Positions 16,412 to 24,737 of a stretch of 64,000 nucleotides of DNA are shown here, in pieces; within the stretch, counting starts at the first letter, position 1, and each line of letters opens with the position of its first letter. Source of the stretch: Aureisphaera sp963669405 (GTDB lineage: Bacteria; Bacteroidota; Bacteroidia; Flavobacteriales; Flavobacteriaceae); assembly GCA_963669405.2 (NCBI GenBank), contig CAXXHF010000002.1, positions 1,860,001-1,924,000 of the forward strand, in the 5' to 3' direction. The translations under genes were made by a program, and so were the position numbers. The notes under the pieces are model-generated. The model worked only from the letters and a program-made list of their open reading frames with translations, ran no database searches and had not been told where the DNA came from.

Positions 16412-18448
16412 TTATGCTATACTATTGGCCTCATGTACCAAAAGCTCATTTCCATCTTCTTTTCCTTTTTCAATAAAGGCAAGTACATTAGGTGTTTTCT
16501 CCTGTCCATTTTTCAACAATACTCCCAAGGTAATCATGGCAGCAATTCTAGTGCCTACCTTTTTGGCTGCTGTAGCAAATAAGGGGTCCAGATCTTCATA
16601 AGGAACTGACTCTGCCAACTCCATAATTTTTGCTTTAGCTGCTTCTTGTTTTTCAGAAGGTAAGTTGGTATACTTCTTTCCTAATTTTTTAATTTCTTCA
16701 ATTGCAGGGCGCTGATTTTGAACTTGTGGTTTGGATTGGTTTTGTGGCTTGTTTTCTACTGGTTTCTTCTTTGCCCAAGAATCCCGTAATCCTACAGTTT
16801 TATTGAATACCACACGCTCCTCAGTGCTATCTTCATCCACACTAAAATATCCTAAACGTTGAAACTGAAAACGATCTCCTGGTTTTGCATTTGCTAAGAA
16901 GGGCTCAATAAAGGCTTCAGAAACGGTTAAGGAATTTGGGTTGACAAACTCCATAAAAGATTTGTCTTTGTGTCCGTCCGGTGCTTCGTCGTTGAACAAA
17001 CGATCATATACACGCACTTCAGCCTTTTTGGCATGTGCTATAGAAACCCAATGAAGGGTTCCTTTTACCTTTCGTAAACTGGATTCCGTTCCACTGCCGC
17101 TCAAACTATCGGGATCGTAAGAACAATGTATCTCGGTAATGTTTCCTTCAGCATCTTTCACTACGCCTTCCCCTTTAATGATATAAGCGTTCTTTAAACG
17201 AACTTCTTTACCAAGGGTTAAACGGAAAAATTTACTGCTTGCCTCTTCCTTGAAATCTTCTTTCTCTATATACAATTCTTTAGAGAAAGGCACTTCATGA
17301 CTTCCTGCACTTGGGTCTTCTGGATTGTTTTCGGCGGTTAACAATTCTTCTTTTCCGTCAGGATAATTGGTAATAACCAGTTTCACAGGATTCAAAACAG
17401 CCATTACCCTATTTGCTTTCTTGTTCAGGTCTTCACGAATACAGAACTCCAACAAAGAAACGTCGATCACATTTTCCCTTTTGGCCACTCCTACAGTTTC
17501 TACAAACTTTCGGATAGACTGTGGGGTGTATCCCCTTCTTCGCAATCCTGAAATAGTAGGCATTCGTGGATCATCCCATCCATTAACAATTCCTTCTTCT
17601 ACCAATGTAAGCAGCTTTCGCTTACTCATAATGGTGTAGCTTAAATTAAGTCGTGCAAACTCCCGTTGAATAGGAAGTCTGGGAAACTCCTCTTCACTGT
17701 ATTTGTAGACTTCCCTCTTAAACCAATCGTAGAGTTTACGGTGGGGTTTAAATTCTAAGGAACACAATGAATGCGAAATCTGTTCTATATAATCGCTTTC
17801 TCCATGGGTCCAATCATACATGGGGTAAATACACCAAGCATCTCCTGTTCTGTGGTGCGATTTCTTCAGAATACGGTACATGATAGGATCCCTCATGAGC
17901 ATGTTGGGGTCTTCCATGTCTATCTTGGCGCGCAATACGTGGGTTCCTTCATCAAATTCCCCAGCTTTCATGCGCTGAAACAAATCCAAATTCTCTTCTA
18001 CAGAACGATCTCTGTAAGGACTATTGGTTCCTACTTGGGTGGGTGTTCCCTTCTGTTCAGCCATAGATTCACTGGATTGTGAGTCTACGTAGGCTTTTCC
18101 GTCCTTGATCATTAAAACTGCCCAATCGTAGAGTTGCTGAAAATAATCTGAAGAGTACAGCTCGTTCTCCCATTGGTATCCCAACCATGCCACGTCTCTC
18201 TTTATAGCATCTACATATTCCTGTTCTTCTTTTGCTGGGTTGGTATCATCAAAACGAAGGTTTACCGGAGCGTTGTATTTTTCACCCAACCCAAAACTAA
18301 TACCAATAGCTTTGGTGTGCCCAATGTGTAAATATCCATTGGGTTCGGGAGGAAAACGGAAACGGAGTTTTTTGGGATCCAGTCCGTTTTTTAAATCTTC
18401 TTCTATGATCTGCTCTAAAAAGTTGAGCGGTTTGGTCTCTTCTGCCAT
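16412..18448 (-). CDS. glnS: Glutaminyl-tRNA synthetase with extra C-terminal domain
   Basis: Charges tRNA-Gln with glutamine. The catalytic core has HIGH at residues 41-44, the MSKRK signature loop and WDDPRMPT. The core ends in the usual way near residue 561 (KTVGLRDSWAK). It then continues for about 117 residues: a Pro/Gln/Asn-rich linker and a compact, probably helical domain of about 97 residues. The family is normally about 550-560 residues long, so this is a real extension in one uninterrupted frame. It does not look like the YqeY-type tail known from some GlnRS. It is divergent from folB. Confidence 0.95.
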   Translation of the reverse strand: MAEETKPLNFLEQIIEEDLKNGLDPKKLRFRFPPEPNGYLHIGHTKAIGISFGLGEKYNAPVNLRFDDTNPAKEEQEYVDAIKRDVAWLGYQWENELYSSDYFQQLYDWAVLMIKDGKAYVDSQSSESMAEQKGTPTQVGTNSPYRDRSVEENLDLFQRMKAGEFDEGTHVLRAKIDMEDPNMLMRDPIMYRILKKSHHRTGDAWCIYPMYDWTHGESDYIEQISHSLCSLEFKPHRKLYDWFKREVYKYSEEEFPRLPIQREFARLNLSYTIMSKRKLLTLVEEGIVNGWDDPRMPTISGLRRRGYTPQSIRKFVETVGVAKRENVIDVSLLEFCIREDLNKKANRVMAVLNPVKLVITNYPDGKEELLTAENNPEDPSAGSHEVPFSKELYIEKEDFKEEASSKFFRLTLGKEVRLKNAYIIKGEGVVKDAEGNITEIHCSYDPDSLSGSGTESSLRKVKGTLHWVSIAHAKKAEVRVYDRLFNDEAPDGHKDKSFMEFVNPNSLTVSEAFIEPFLANAKPGDRFQFQRLGYFSVDEDSTEERVVFNKTVGLRDSWAKKKPVENKPQNQSKPQVQNQRPAIEEIKKLGKKYTNLPSEKQEAAKAKIMELAESVPYEDLDPLFATAAKKVGTRIAAMITLGVLLKNGQEKTPNVLAFIEKGKEDGNELLVHEANSIA

Positions 18449-18490
18449 AGTGTAATAAAAACATCAGGGAGAATCCCTGAAGAATAGCTG

Positions 18491-18498
18491 CAAAGTTA
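18491..18498 (-). promoter_or_regulatory. Bacteroidota -7 element (TAACTTTG) for glnS
   Basis: Minus-strand TAnnTTTG match 42 bp upstream of the glnS ATG. It lies back to back with the folB element 20 bp away. Confidence 0.5.
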
Positions 18499-18517
18499 AC
18501 CAATAACTTGAAAAAAG

Positions 18518-18525
18518 TATCTTTG
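18518..18525 (+). promoter_or_regulatory. Bacteroidota -7 element (TATCTTTG) for folB
   Basis: Exact TAnnTTTG match 14 bp before the folB ATG at 18540. Confidence 0.55.
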
Positions 18526-18539
18526 CCAAAACTTTTTAC

Positions 18540-18896
18540 ATGAGCACAATTACGCTTAAAAATATTCGCATTTTCACCAATCATGGATGTTTGATCGAAG
18601 AGGAGAAAATTGGAAGTGATTATTTGGTCAACCTAAAAATAAAGGCAGACTTAACCAAGGCAGCACAGACCGATCATTTGAAAGACACTGTTGATTACGT
18701 TCATTTACAACATATTGTAAAAAACGAAATGGCCATTCGTTCTAAGTTACTGGAACATGTAGGACAGCGAATTATCGATCGAATTTTTAAGGAAATCGAT
18801 TTGGTAAGTAAGGCTAAAGTCACTATTTCAAAACTAAACCCTCCTATTGGTGGTGATGTGGAAGAAGTTAGCGTTACGATGCAATCCCAACGATAA
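18540..18896 (+). CDS. folB: Dihydroneopterin aldolase
   Basis: Converts 7,8-dihydroneopterin to 6-hydroxymethyl-7,8-dihydropterin and glycolaldehyde in folate synthesis. The 118-residue product is the normal size. It opens with the family pattern NIRIFTNHGCLIEEEKIG and contains TVDYVHLQ and a C-terminal KLNPPIGGDVEEVSV segment, as in FolB. No other folate genes are nearby. A single-gene unit is likely: its own promoter lies upstream and the tRNA-Cys promoter starts 35 bp after the stop. Confidence 0.94.
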   Translation: MSTITLKNIRIFTNHGCLIEEEKIGSDYLVNLKIKADLTKAAQTDHLKDTVDYVHLQHIVKNEMAIRSKLLEHVGQRIIDRIFKEIDLVSKAKVTISKLNPPIGGDVEEVSVTMQSQR

Positions 18897-18930
18897 TACG
18901 ATTTATTAGGTTTATTACATCTAATCTTTT

Positions 18931-18938
18931 TATATTTG
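18931..18938 (+). promoter_or_regulatory. Bacteroidota -7 element (TATATTTG) for tRNA-Cys
   Basis: Exact TAnnTTTG match 14 bp before the mature 5' end of the tRNA. Confidence 0.6.
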
Positions 18939-18951
18939 CCTTCTCATTTAA

Positions 18952-19022
18952 GGCGTCTTGGCCGAGTGGCTAGGCAGAGCTCTGCAAAAGCTTGTACAGC
19001 GGTTCGAATCCGCTAGACGCCT
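18952..19022 (+). tRNA. tRNA-Cys (anticodon GCA)
   Basis: A 71-nt cloverleaf: acceptor stem GGCGTCT/AGACGCC, anticodon loop CTGCAAA carrying GCA, and T-loop GGTTCGAATCC. Discriminator base is T (U73), the identity base for Cys. The 3' CCA is not encoded. It is followed directly by a terminator. Confidence 0.96.
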
Positions 19023-19026
19023 CTTC

Positions 19027-19060
19027 AAAATCCAGCTGATACAGCTGGATTTTTTGTTTT
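19027..19060. terminator. Intrinsic terminator after tRNA-Cys
   Basis: Stem AAAATCCAGCTG/CAGCTGGATTTT with a 3-nt loop, then a T-rich tail. It also lies downstream of the convergent LysE gene. Confidence 0.85.
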
Positions 19061-19071
19061 TAAAAGGTTGG

Positions 19072-19759
19072 TTATTTCTGAATAGGAAGCCTTGTCTTGG
19101 GTATTTTATCCAATCCCTTTTTTACTTGATCTGGAAAGATGCCTTCAATTAAAAGAAAAACACCAAAGGCAGTGATAAGGATACTTACCCATTTTTTGGT
19201 TTTGAAAATAAACCGAGGGGTCATTTTACTTTTTAGTTTTTTAGCCAAGGTTATTTTTAGAAGATCTGTTAGAAAAAATGTGACCAAGACAGTGGTAAGA
19301 AACAGGAAAACTCCATTCTCTGAAGTGGTTAAGGCATTGGCCATGATGATGGTTCCTATCCATCCTGCCAATACTCCAAAGTTTACAAAATTAAGCAAGA
19401 ACCCTTTCAGAAACAGACCGCCCAGGTTCTTTTTTACATTGACCGCATAATGTTCCCTAACAATTTTTATAAAGGATTTTGCGGTGCGGATATAGGAAAT
19501 AATGCCATAGGCTATAAGAATCATCCCGCCAAAAACCAATAGGCCGGGATCGTCCTTTACACGCTCCAAAATTTTACTGGTACTGTAATAAGCAATGAGG
19601 ATAAAAACAATATCTGCAAAAATAGCTCCAAGATCAAAGAATAATCCAGCTCGAAACCCTTTGGTAATACTGGTTTCTATGAGCGTGAAAAAAAACAGGA
19701 CCTACGGCAAAAGCCAATAGGAACCCATAAAAAGCTGCATATGGTAAACCCTCAAACAT
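19072..19759 (-). pseudogene. LysE/RhtB family exporter, frameshifted in an A8 tract
   Basis: Amino-acid exporter family membrane protein split between two frames. The N-terminal part reads from ATG 19759 as MFEGLPYAAFYGFLLAFAVG and reaches GPVFF at the homopolymer 19688-19695. There, 8 As on the plus strand (T8 in the coding strand) shift the frame to an early stop. Removing one base restores GPVFFTLIETSITKGFRAG and joins the downstream frame, giving a 228-residue protein with about six membrane helices, the usual LysE size. So it is a recent inactivation, a slippage-controlled gene or a sequencing error. No other damage is visible. Confidence 0.8.
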
Positions 19760-19856
19760 TCCTGTAAAAGTACAAATTACTTTCGGGTTGTTTGAGGGTT
19801 TTTGGGTCATTCATTTCTTTTCCTATTTCAAAAGAAACGAATCCAGTAAAAGGAAA

Positions 19857-20531
19857 TTAATCCTTAATTATGATGCGGCCTCCGGCCAATCTTTTTTCAC
19901 TGATTTCTTTAGGGTTTCCATAGACGTAGACATCGCCTCCGGCAGTCACTCGGATCTCTGCCCTGTCACTGGCATTGATATCAGCTTCGCCAGCTGCAGT
20001 GATTCCTACTTTGGTTTTTTGGGTCAATAATTCACGGCCTTCAAAAACACCACCGGTATTGATCTTTATTTCCTGGCTTTTGGAAATTCCTGAAGCATTA
20101 ACAATTCCACCGGTAACAGCACGTACTTTGGTTCGGTCTACCTTAAGACCCACTTTAATACGGCCTCCTTCTTGTGCTTTCAGTTCTATTTCATCCTGTT
20201 CTATCATTTCATTTCCTATGATATAAGATCCCTCGTTGGCATCGATAGTTTCAATTTCTTTGAAATATACCTCGATATAAGTGTCTTCCCCGCGAAAACG
20301 AGTATCAGTTTCCATGCGTAGTTTTAAGGTACCGTTATGGTTGATCACTTTTACATCATACGTGTATTCTCCTTTAATCACCACTTTGTTTTCATTGGAT
20401 TGTATCAAGTTCACCTCCATTAGGTCAAAAACTTTAATTTCATGGAAGTCACCCACTTCTTTTACAACTTCACGTTGGGCAAAGCTACTTAATGTAACGA
20501 GTGTTAGACAGATGGTAAGTATGTGTTTCAT
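19857..20531 (-). CDS. DUF2807 (head GIN domain) exported protein
   Basis: A 224-residue protein with a signal peptide (about 1-18, ending SSFAQ). A DUF2807-type right-handed beta-helix-like domain follows, with repeated short strands and Gly-rich turns such as TGGIVNASG, TGGVFEG, AAGEADINAS and AGGDVYVYG. These proteins are widespread in Bacteroidota and have been called putative adhesin-like, without proven function. It lies downstream of the tube-like gene on the same strand (141-bp gap). The stretch 19760-19856 downstream holds nothing recognised. Confidence 0.82.
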   Translation of the reverse strand: MKHILTICLTLVTLSSFAQREVVKEVGDFHEIKVFDLMEVNLIQSNENKVVIKGEYTYDVKVINHNGTLKLRMETDTRFRGEDTYIEVYFKEIETIDANEGSYIIGNEMIEQDEIELKAQEGGRIKVGLKVDRTKVRAVTGGIVNASGISKSQEIKINTGGVFEGRELLTQKTKVGITAAGEADINASDRAEIRVTAGGDVYVYGNPKEISEKRLAGGRIIIKD

Positions 20532-20672
20532 TGTTGTTCGTTTTATGTTTTGATTTCCCTAAAGATGAATTTTTGAGTGGAATGTTACAGTTTACCTCAA
20601 AAAAGGTGTTACAAAGTTTATTCCACAATTAATATTCAATCCCGACGCCACTGAACGGTAAAGTCTAAATAT

Positions 20673-21188
20673 TTATTTAGTAGATTGCTGTTGTTCCATT
20701 TTTAAATTTCTTTCGGTCATTTTCTCTTTCTTATACAAAAACTGCAATTTTTTAATGTACAACTCTTCGCTTTCATCTGGTTGAAAAACAGAAATACGTT
20801 TTATTTTAACATCTGGAATGTCCCATTCATAAACAGGTAATTCTTTTTCATCTAAGAACTGAATACTAACATCATCCTTTAAAATTCGAGTATTTTCCTT
20901 TAAAATTTCTACCCATTTTTTACGCGATTCTTCCTCTTCTTCAAACGTCCCTCTCTTTATGGTAATGTCATTATACTTAAACATCCCAGGCATATTTATT
21001 TTTGAATATTCAGTATCTGCTCCTCCGCGGTATTCCAACATTTTATCTTCAAAATCCAATCCTTCAACCTCGGTAAACGTAAGATCCGCTGCTTTAATGT
21101 CCCATTTAAGTTTTTTGAATTTTATTCTAAATCTGAACCTAGGAAGGCTCCAACCACTACCCGAACTGTATTCTATTTCTATTTCCAT
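20673..21188 (-). CDS. Orphan phage-tail-tube-like protein (T4 gp19 / contractile injection system type)
   Basis: A 171-residue cytoplasmic protein with no signal peptide. Residues 41-56 (VEGLDFEDKMLEYRGG) and 66-80 (MPGMFKYNDITIKRG) resemble the core of the gp19/Afp1 tail-tube family: a GLD segment, E-Y-R-G-G and PG-x-x-K-Y-x-x-I-T-x-K-RG. A Trp (92) and the segment SIQFLDEKELPVYEWDIP (108-125) continue the family pattern. Inner tubes of contractile tails are hexameric rings of this fold. No sheath, baseplate, spike, ATPase or lysis gene is nearby; the neighbours are rnr and DUF2807. The homology is judged by eye. Confidence 0.65.
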   Translation of the reverse strand: MEIEIEYSSGSGWSLPRFRFRIKFKKLKWDIKAADLTFTEVEGLDFEDKMLEYRGGADTEYSKINMPGMFKYNDITIKRGTFEEEEESRKKWVEILKENTRILKDDVSIQFLDEKELPVYEWDIPDVKIKRISVFQPDESEELYIKKLQFLYKKEKMTERNLKMEQQQSTK

Positions 21189-21245
21189 AAAGAATTACGT
21201 TTAATAAATCTATATTTTTGATATACAGATAAATATACGTATTTA

Positions 21246-23435
21246 TTACTCTCTATGTCCTAATAGCGTAAAGTCCAGATGTTTCTTAACCAAGTCGGCA
21301 TTTTTTACTTTTACGTAGACTTCATCTCCCAAGGTATACGTGTTTTTGGTACGGTCACCAATCACAGCAAATTCTTCTTTATGGAAGGTATAGTGATCAT
21401 CTTTAAGATCTCCCAAACGAACCATGCCTTCACATTTATTGGAAATAATTTCTACATAGATTCCCCATTCGGTTACTCCAGAAATCACTCCTAAAAATTC
21501 TTCGTCTTGGTGGTCCTGCATATACTTAACCTGCATGTATTTTATACTATCGCGCTCTGCATTGGAAGCCAGTTGTTCCATATCACTGGAGTGTCTGCAC
21601 TTATCTTCGTATTCTTCTTCCTTAGCACTTTTGCCTTTATCCAAATAATGTTGTAGCAATCTGTGTACCATGACATCAGGATAACGACGGATAGGGGAGG
21701 TGAAATGAGAATAATAATCAAACGCCAATCCGTAATGTCCAATATTTTGAGTGGTATAAACAGCTTTGCTCATACTACGGATGGCTAAGGTGTCTATCAT
21801 GTTTTGTTCTTTCCTGCCATTTACATCTTTCAACAATTTATTTAAAGATGCAGCCGTACTTTGTCGGTCTTTGGTATTGAGTTTATAACCAAATCGTTTG
21901 ATGATGTTCTCTAACGCAGCAATCTTTTCATCATCGGGTTCGTCATGTACTCGATACACAAACGTCTTTTTCGGGTTTTGCTTTCCTATAAATTCAGCCA
22001 CACTACGATTGGCCAATAGCATAAATTCTTCAATCAGTTTATTGGCATCTTTGCTTTCTTTAAAATACACCCCTTCTGGTTCATTGTTTTCATCTAAGCG
22101 GAACTTTACTTCTACTTTATCAAAAGAAATGGCACCTTGATGCATTCGTTTTTTTCGAAGGATTTTTGCCAAGCGGTCCATTTCTAACACAGCTTCTGCA
22201 ATATTAGAATCTACATCATATGCTTTTCCAGTAAGCGAAATAGCATCAGGAATAGTTTTACTATCCTTATTTTCAATTAAATGCTGTGCTTCTTCGTAGG
22301 CAAAACGCGAATCGCTATAAGTAACGGTTCTACCAAACCATTTATTCACCACTTCTGCTTTGTTGTTCATTTCAAAAACGGCAGAAAAGGTATATTTCTC
22401 TTCATTAGGGCGTAATGAACAAGCTCCATTACTCAAAATTTCTGGTAACATAGGTACCACACGATCTACCAAGTACACCGAAGTAGCTCGCTCATAAGCT
22501 TCATCATCCAGTACCGTTCCGGGTTTTAAATAATGAGAAACATCAGCAATGTGAATTCCAATTTCGTAATTACCATTCTCCAGTTTCTCAAAAGAAAGCG
22601 CATCATCAAAGTCCTTAGCATCTTTAGGATCTATGGTAAAGGTTAATACCTTTCTCATATCTCGACGCTTTTCTATTTCTTTTGGTAAAATACTGGTATC
22701 TAATTCGTTGGCATAGGATTCTACTTCTGGTGGAAATTCATAAGGCAAACCATATTGTGCTAAAATGGCATGAATTTCTGTATGATGTTCTCCTGGTTTT
22801 CCCAAGACTTTTATTACAGTTCCTATGGGTGATTCACTATGTTCTTCCCAGCCTTCCATTTTCACCAACACCTTATCTCCATTTTCGGCTTTTCCTATCT
22901 TACTTTTCGGAACAAAAATATCAGTATGCATATTATACCCTGTACACTCCACAAAAGCAAATCGGTCAGAAATAGTGATGGTCCCTACAAATTCTTTTCT
23001 TTTTCGTTGCAGCACCTGCGTGATTTCTCCTTCTACTTTACCGCTTCGTTTACGTTTAAAAACATATACTTCTACTACATCTCCGTGCAAAGCTCTATTT
23101 ATGTGTTTGCTCTTTACAAAAATATCATCTTCCATTCCTTCAACCACAACATATCCCTGACCTCTACTGGTCATATCTAAAGTTCCGGTATGGTAATTCA
23201 TGGAGGGCGTTAGTATATACTTTCCCCGTTCAATTTCTTGAAGGGTTTGTTTTCCCTGTAATTTTTTTAGGGTTTTAATAATATGGTTCCTTCCACTGGC
23301 ATCGGTCACTCCTAACTTAGCTGCAATTTGCTTATAGTTAAGTCCTGTAGATCGATTTTTTCGAAATATTTCTAAGATGTTTTTTGAAAGTCCTTCGGAG
23401 TGTGTTTTCTTACTTCGCTTTTTCCGTTTCGGCAT
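21246..23435 (-). CDS. rnr: Ribonuclease R
   Basis: Processive 3'-5' exoribonuclease that degrades structured RNA. The 729-residue product has a Lys-rich start, a winged-helix domain (about 15-75) and cold-shock-like domains. The RNB catalytic domain carries the metal-binding Asp cluster TIDPKDAKDFDDALS, and a C-terminal S1 domain ends the protein. Length and order match the family. The neighbouring minus-strand tube-like gene starts 57 bp past its stop and may be on the same transcript. It transcribes away from the candidate origin at 23.8-24.3 kb. Confidence 0.96.
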   Translation of the reverse strand: MPKRKKRSKKTHSEGLSKNILEIFRKNRSTGLNYKQIAAKLGVTDASGRNHIIKTLKKLQGKQTLQEIERGKYILTPSMNYHTGTLDMTSRGQGYVVVEGMEDDIFVKSKHINRALHGDVVEVYVFKRKRSGKVEGEITQVLQRKRKEFVGTITISDRFAFVECTGYNMHTDIFVPKSKIGKAENGDKVLVKMEGWEEHSESPIGTVIKVLGKPGEHHTEIHAILAQYGLPYEFPPEVESYANELDTSILPKEIEKRRDMRKVLTFTIDPKDAKDFDDALSFEKLENGNYEIGIHIADVSHYLKPGTVLDDEAYERATSVYLVDRVVPMLPEILSNGACSLRPNEEKYTFSAVFEMNNKAEVVNKWFGRTVTYSDSRFAYEEAQHLIENKDSKTIPDAISLTGKAYDVDSNIAEAVLEMDRLAKILRKKRMHQGAISFDKVEVKFRLDENNEPEGVYFKESKDANKLIEEFMLLANRSVAEFIGKQNPKKTFVYRVHDEPDDEKIAALENIIKRFGYKLNTKDRQSTAASLNKLLKDVNGRKEQNMIDTLAIRSMSKAVYTTQNIGHYGLAFDYYSHFTSPIRRYPDVMVHRLLQHYLDKGKSAKEEEYEDKCRHSSDMEQLASNAERDSIKYMQVKYMQDHQDEEFLGVISGVTEWGIYVEIISNKCEGMVRLGDLKDDHYTFHKEEFAVIGDRTKNTYTLGDEVYVKVKNADLVKKHLDFTLLGHRE

Positions 23436-23518
23436 GATTACTGGTAATAATTTCTAAAAGTACACTTATTAGCTGAATGTAGGTTTATTACCTATTAAAA
23501 TTTAGTAACTTAGTACAT

Positions 23519-23758
23519 ATGGAACATTACCAAACCATTGCAATCTTCACCTATCCTAGTGAGTATACGGTACTAAAACATTTGCTCCAGCAAAAAGGGA
23601 TTCGCTTTGTATTTCAAAACGAGACAACCATTAGTATTCTTCCGTTCCATTCACACGCTATTGGAGGCATTCAACTCAAAGTTCATGAAGCTGACATTCC
23701 ATATGCAGAAGCAATTATTAACGACCTCAATAATTCTTCACATTTACACATCGTATAA
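23519..23758 (+). CDS. DUF2007 domain protein
   Basis: A 79-residue protein that reads as a single small alpha/beta domain: IAIFTYPSEYTVLKHLLQQKGIRF, then QLKVHEADIPYAEAIIND. This matches the DUF2007 (putative signal-transducing, ferredoxin-like) family, in which small proteins of this kind are common. No function is established. It is divergent from rnr and is the last gene before the long AT-rich gap. Confidence 0.72.
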   Translation: MEHYQTIAIFTYPSEYTVLKHLLQQKGIRFVFQNETTISILPFHSHAIGGIQLKVHEADIPYAEAIINDLNNSSHLHIV

Positions 23759-23759
23759 A

Positions 23760-24278
23760 AATCTCAAAAAAGCGAGTTATCACTATTATCAACAATTATT
23801 AAATATATCTTTTTTCTTTTTTAAAAATTTAAATAAATGATGATGATGATGATGGGATGTTGAAATATGGAATAACTTTTCTAAATATCTTTTTGAATTT
23901 GATTTATGCTTTTTTTCAAAGAGGTTATAAACAGATAATACATAGACAAGCAATTGAAGCATAGGTAATTTTAAGTTTCATCCACAGTTGTGAACAATAG
24001 CTATTAACAGGATTATTTTAATAAGTATTTTGAAAAAAATTGTTGTTAACTGAAGTTTGATTAGTGAAAAGTGACCAATAATTTAATGCTAACTTTTTTG
24101 TGGATTTGAAGTATTTTTTCAATCTGGAAAACCTAATCTAATCTCCAAATATATTTATGCATTTTACAACAACAAATATGAACAACGTTGTTAACTAAAA
24201 CATCATGGTTGTTTTAAGAAAAGGTAAATAATTGATAATATTGGGATTAGAAAAATATAATAAATAAACTGCATAAAG
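23760..24278. other. Candidate chromosomal replication origin (AT-rich, DnaA-box-like cluster)
   Basis: This is the only gene-free stretch over 300 bp in the window, about 540 bp and strikingly AT-rich, with stop codons in all frames. Four 9-mers differ from the DnaA box TTATNCACA at one fixed position: TTATCAACA (23786-23794), TTATAAACA (23925-23933), TCATCCACA (23978-23986), and TGTGAACAA on the other strand (23989-23997). A weaker one is TGTGGATTT (24099-24107). An A/T-only tract (about 23795-23836) and (ATG)6 lie beside them, and a perfect palindrome AACAACGTTGTT is at 24181-24192. Genes on both sides point away. This is inference; dnaA is not adjacent. Confidence 0.5.
23837..23854. repeat. 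(ATG)6 trinucleotide microsatellite
   Basis: Six perfect tandem copies of ATG inside the AT-rich gap, next to an A/T-only tract. No reading frame supports translation. Confidence 0.9.
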
Positions 24279-24286
24279 TATCTTTG
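24279..24286 (+). promoter_or_regulatory. Bacteroidota -7 element (TATCTTTG) for rpiB
   Basis: Exact TAnnTTTG match 15 bp before the ATG at 24302. It contains the in-frame TTG at 24284, which is therefore not the start. Confidence 0.6.
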
Positions 24287-24301
24287 CACAAAACAACAAC
24301 C

Positions 24302-24733
24302 ATGAAAATCGCTATAGGTAATGACCACGCCGGAACGGATTACAAATTTGCCATTGTAAATCACTTGCAAGAACAAGGAATCCAAGTGGAAAATCACGGA
24401 ACAGACTCGTTTGATAGTGTAGACTATCCTGATTTTGTGCATCCTGTAGCAAAAGCAGTAGAAGAAGGAGAGGTTGATTGTGGAATTCTTATCTGTGGAA
24501 GTGCCAATGGCGTGGCAATGACAGCCAATAAATACCAAAAGGTACGAGCTGGCTTGTGTTGGACTAAAGAAATTGTTGAATTGATTAGACAACACAACAA
24601 TGCAAACATTATTTGCATTCCGGCACGCTTTACTGCGATACCCCAAGCAGTAGAGATGGTAAAAACATTTCTGGCTACCGATTTTGAAGGCGGACGTCAT
24701 CAAAGACGGGTAGACAAAATAGTTTGTTCTTAA
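24302..24733 (+). CDS. rpiB: Ribose-5-phosphate isomerase B
   Basis: Interconverts ribose 5-phosphate and ribulose 5-phosphate in the pentose phosphate pathway. The 143-residue product starts MKIAIGNDHAG, with the conserved Asp-His pair, and has the phosphate-binding/catalytic segment CGILICGSANGVAMTANK and the C-terminal RH-x-RRV-like end (RHQRRVDKI). The LacA/RpiB family is recognised by these; allose 6-phosphate isomerase activity cannot be excluded. First gene to the right of the candidate origin. The CDF gene follows after 4 bp. Confidence 0.95.
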   Translation: MKIAIGNDHAGTDYKFAIVNHLQEQGIQVENHGTDSFDSVDYPDFVHPVAKAVEEGEVDCGILICGSANGVAMTANKYQKVRAGLCWTKEIVELIRQHNNANIICIPARFTAIPQAVEMVKTFLATDFEGGRHQRRVDKIVCS

Positions 24734-24737
24734 AGAT

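Noticed and set aside
19072..21188. A degenerate prophage or injection-system remnant around the tube-like gene
   Set aside because: No integrase, capsid, sheath, baseplate, lysis or attachment-site repeats were seen; neighbours are ordinary chromosomal genes.
23837..23854. (ATG)6 repeat read as a DnaA-trio element
   Set aside because: The DnaA-trio needs 3'-[G/A]A[T/A] repeats on the correct strand. Reading this repeat 3' to 5' gives TAG/AGT/GTA frames and the other strand gives CTA frames, none fitting. It is kept only as a microsatellite.
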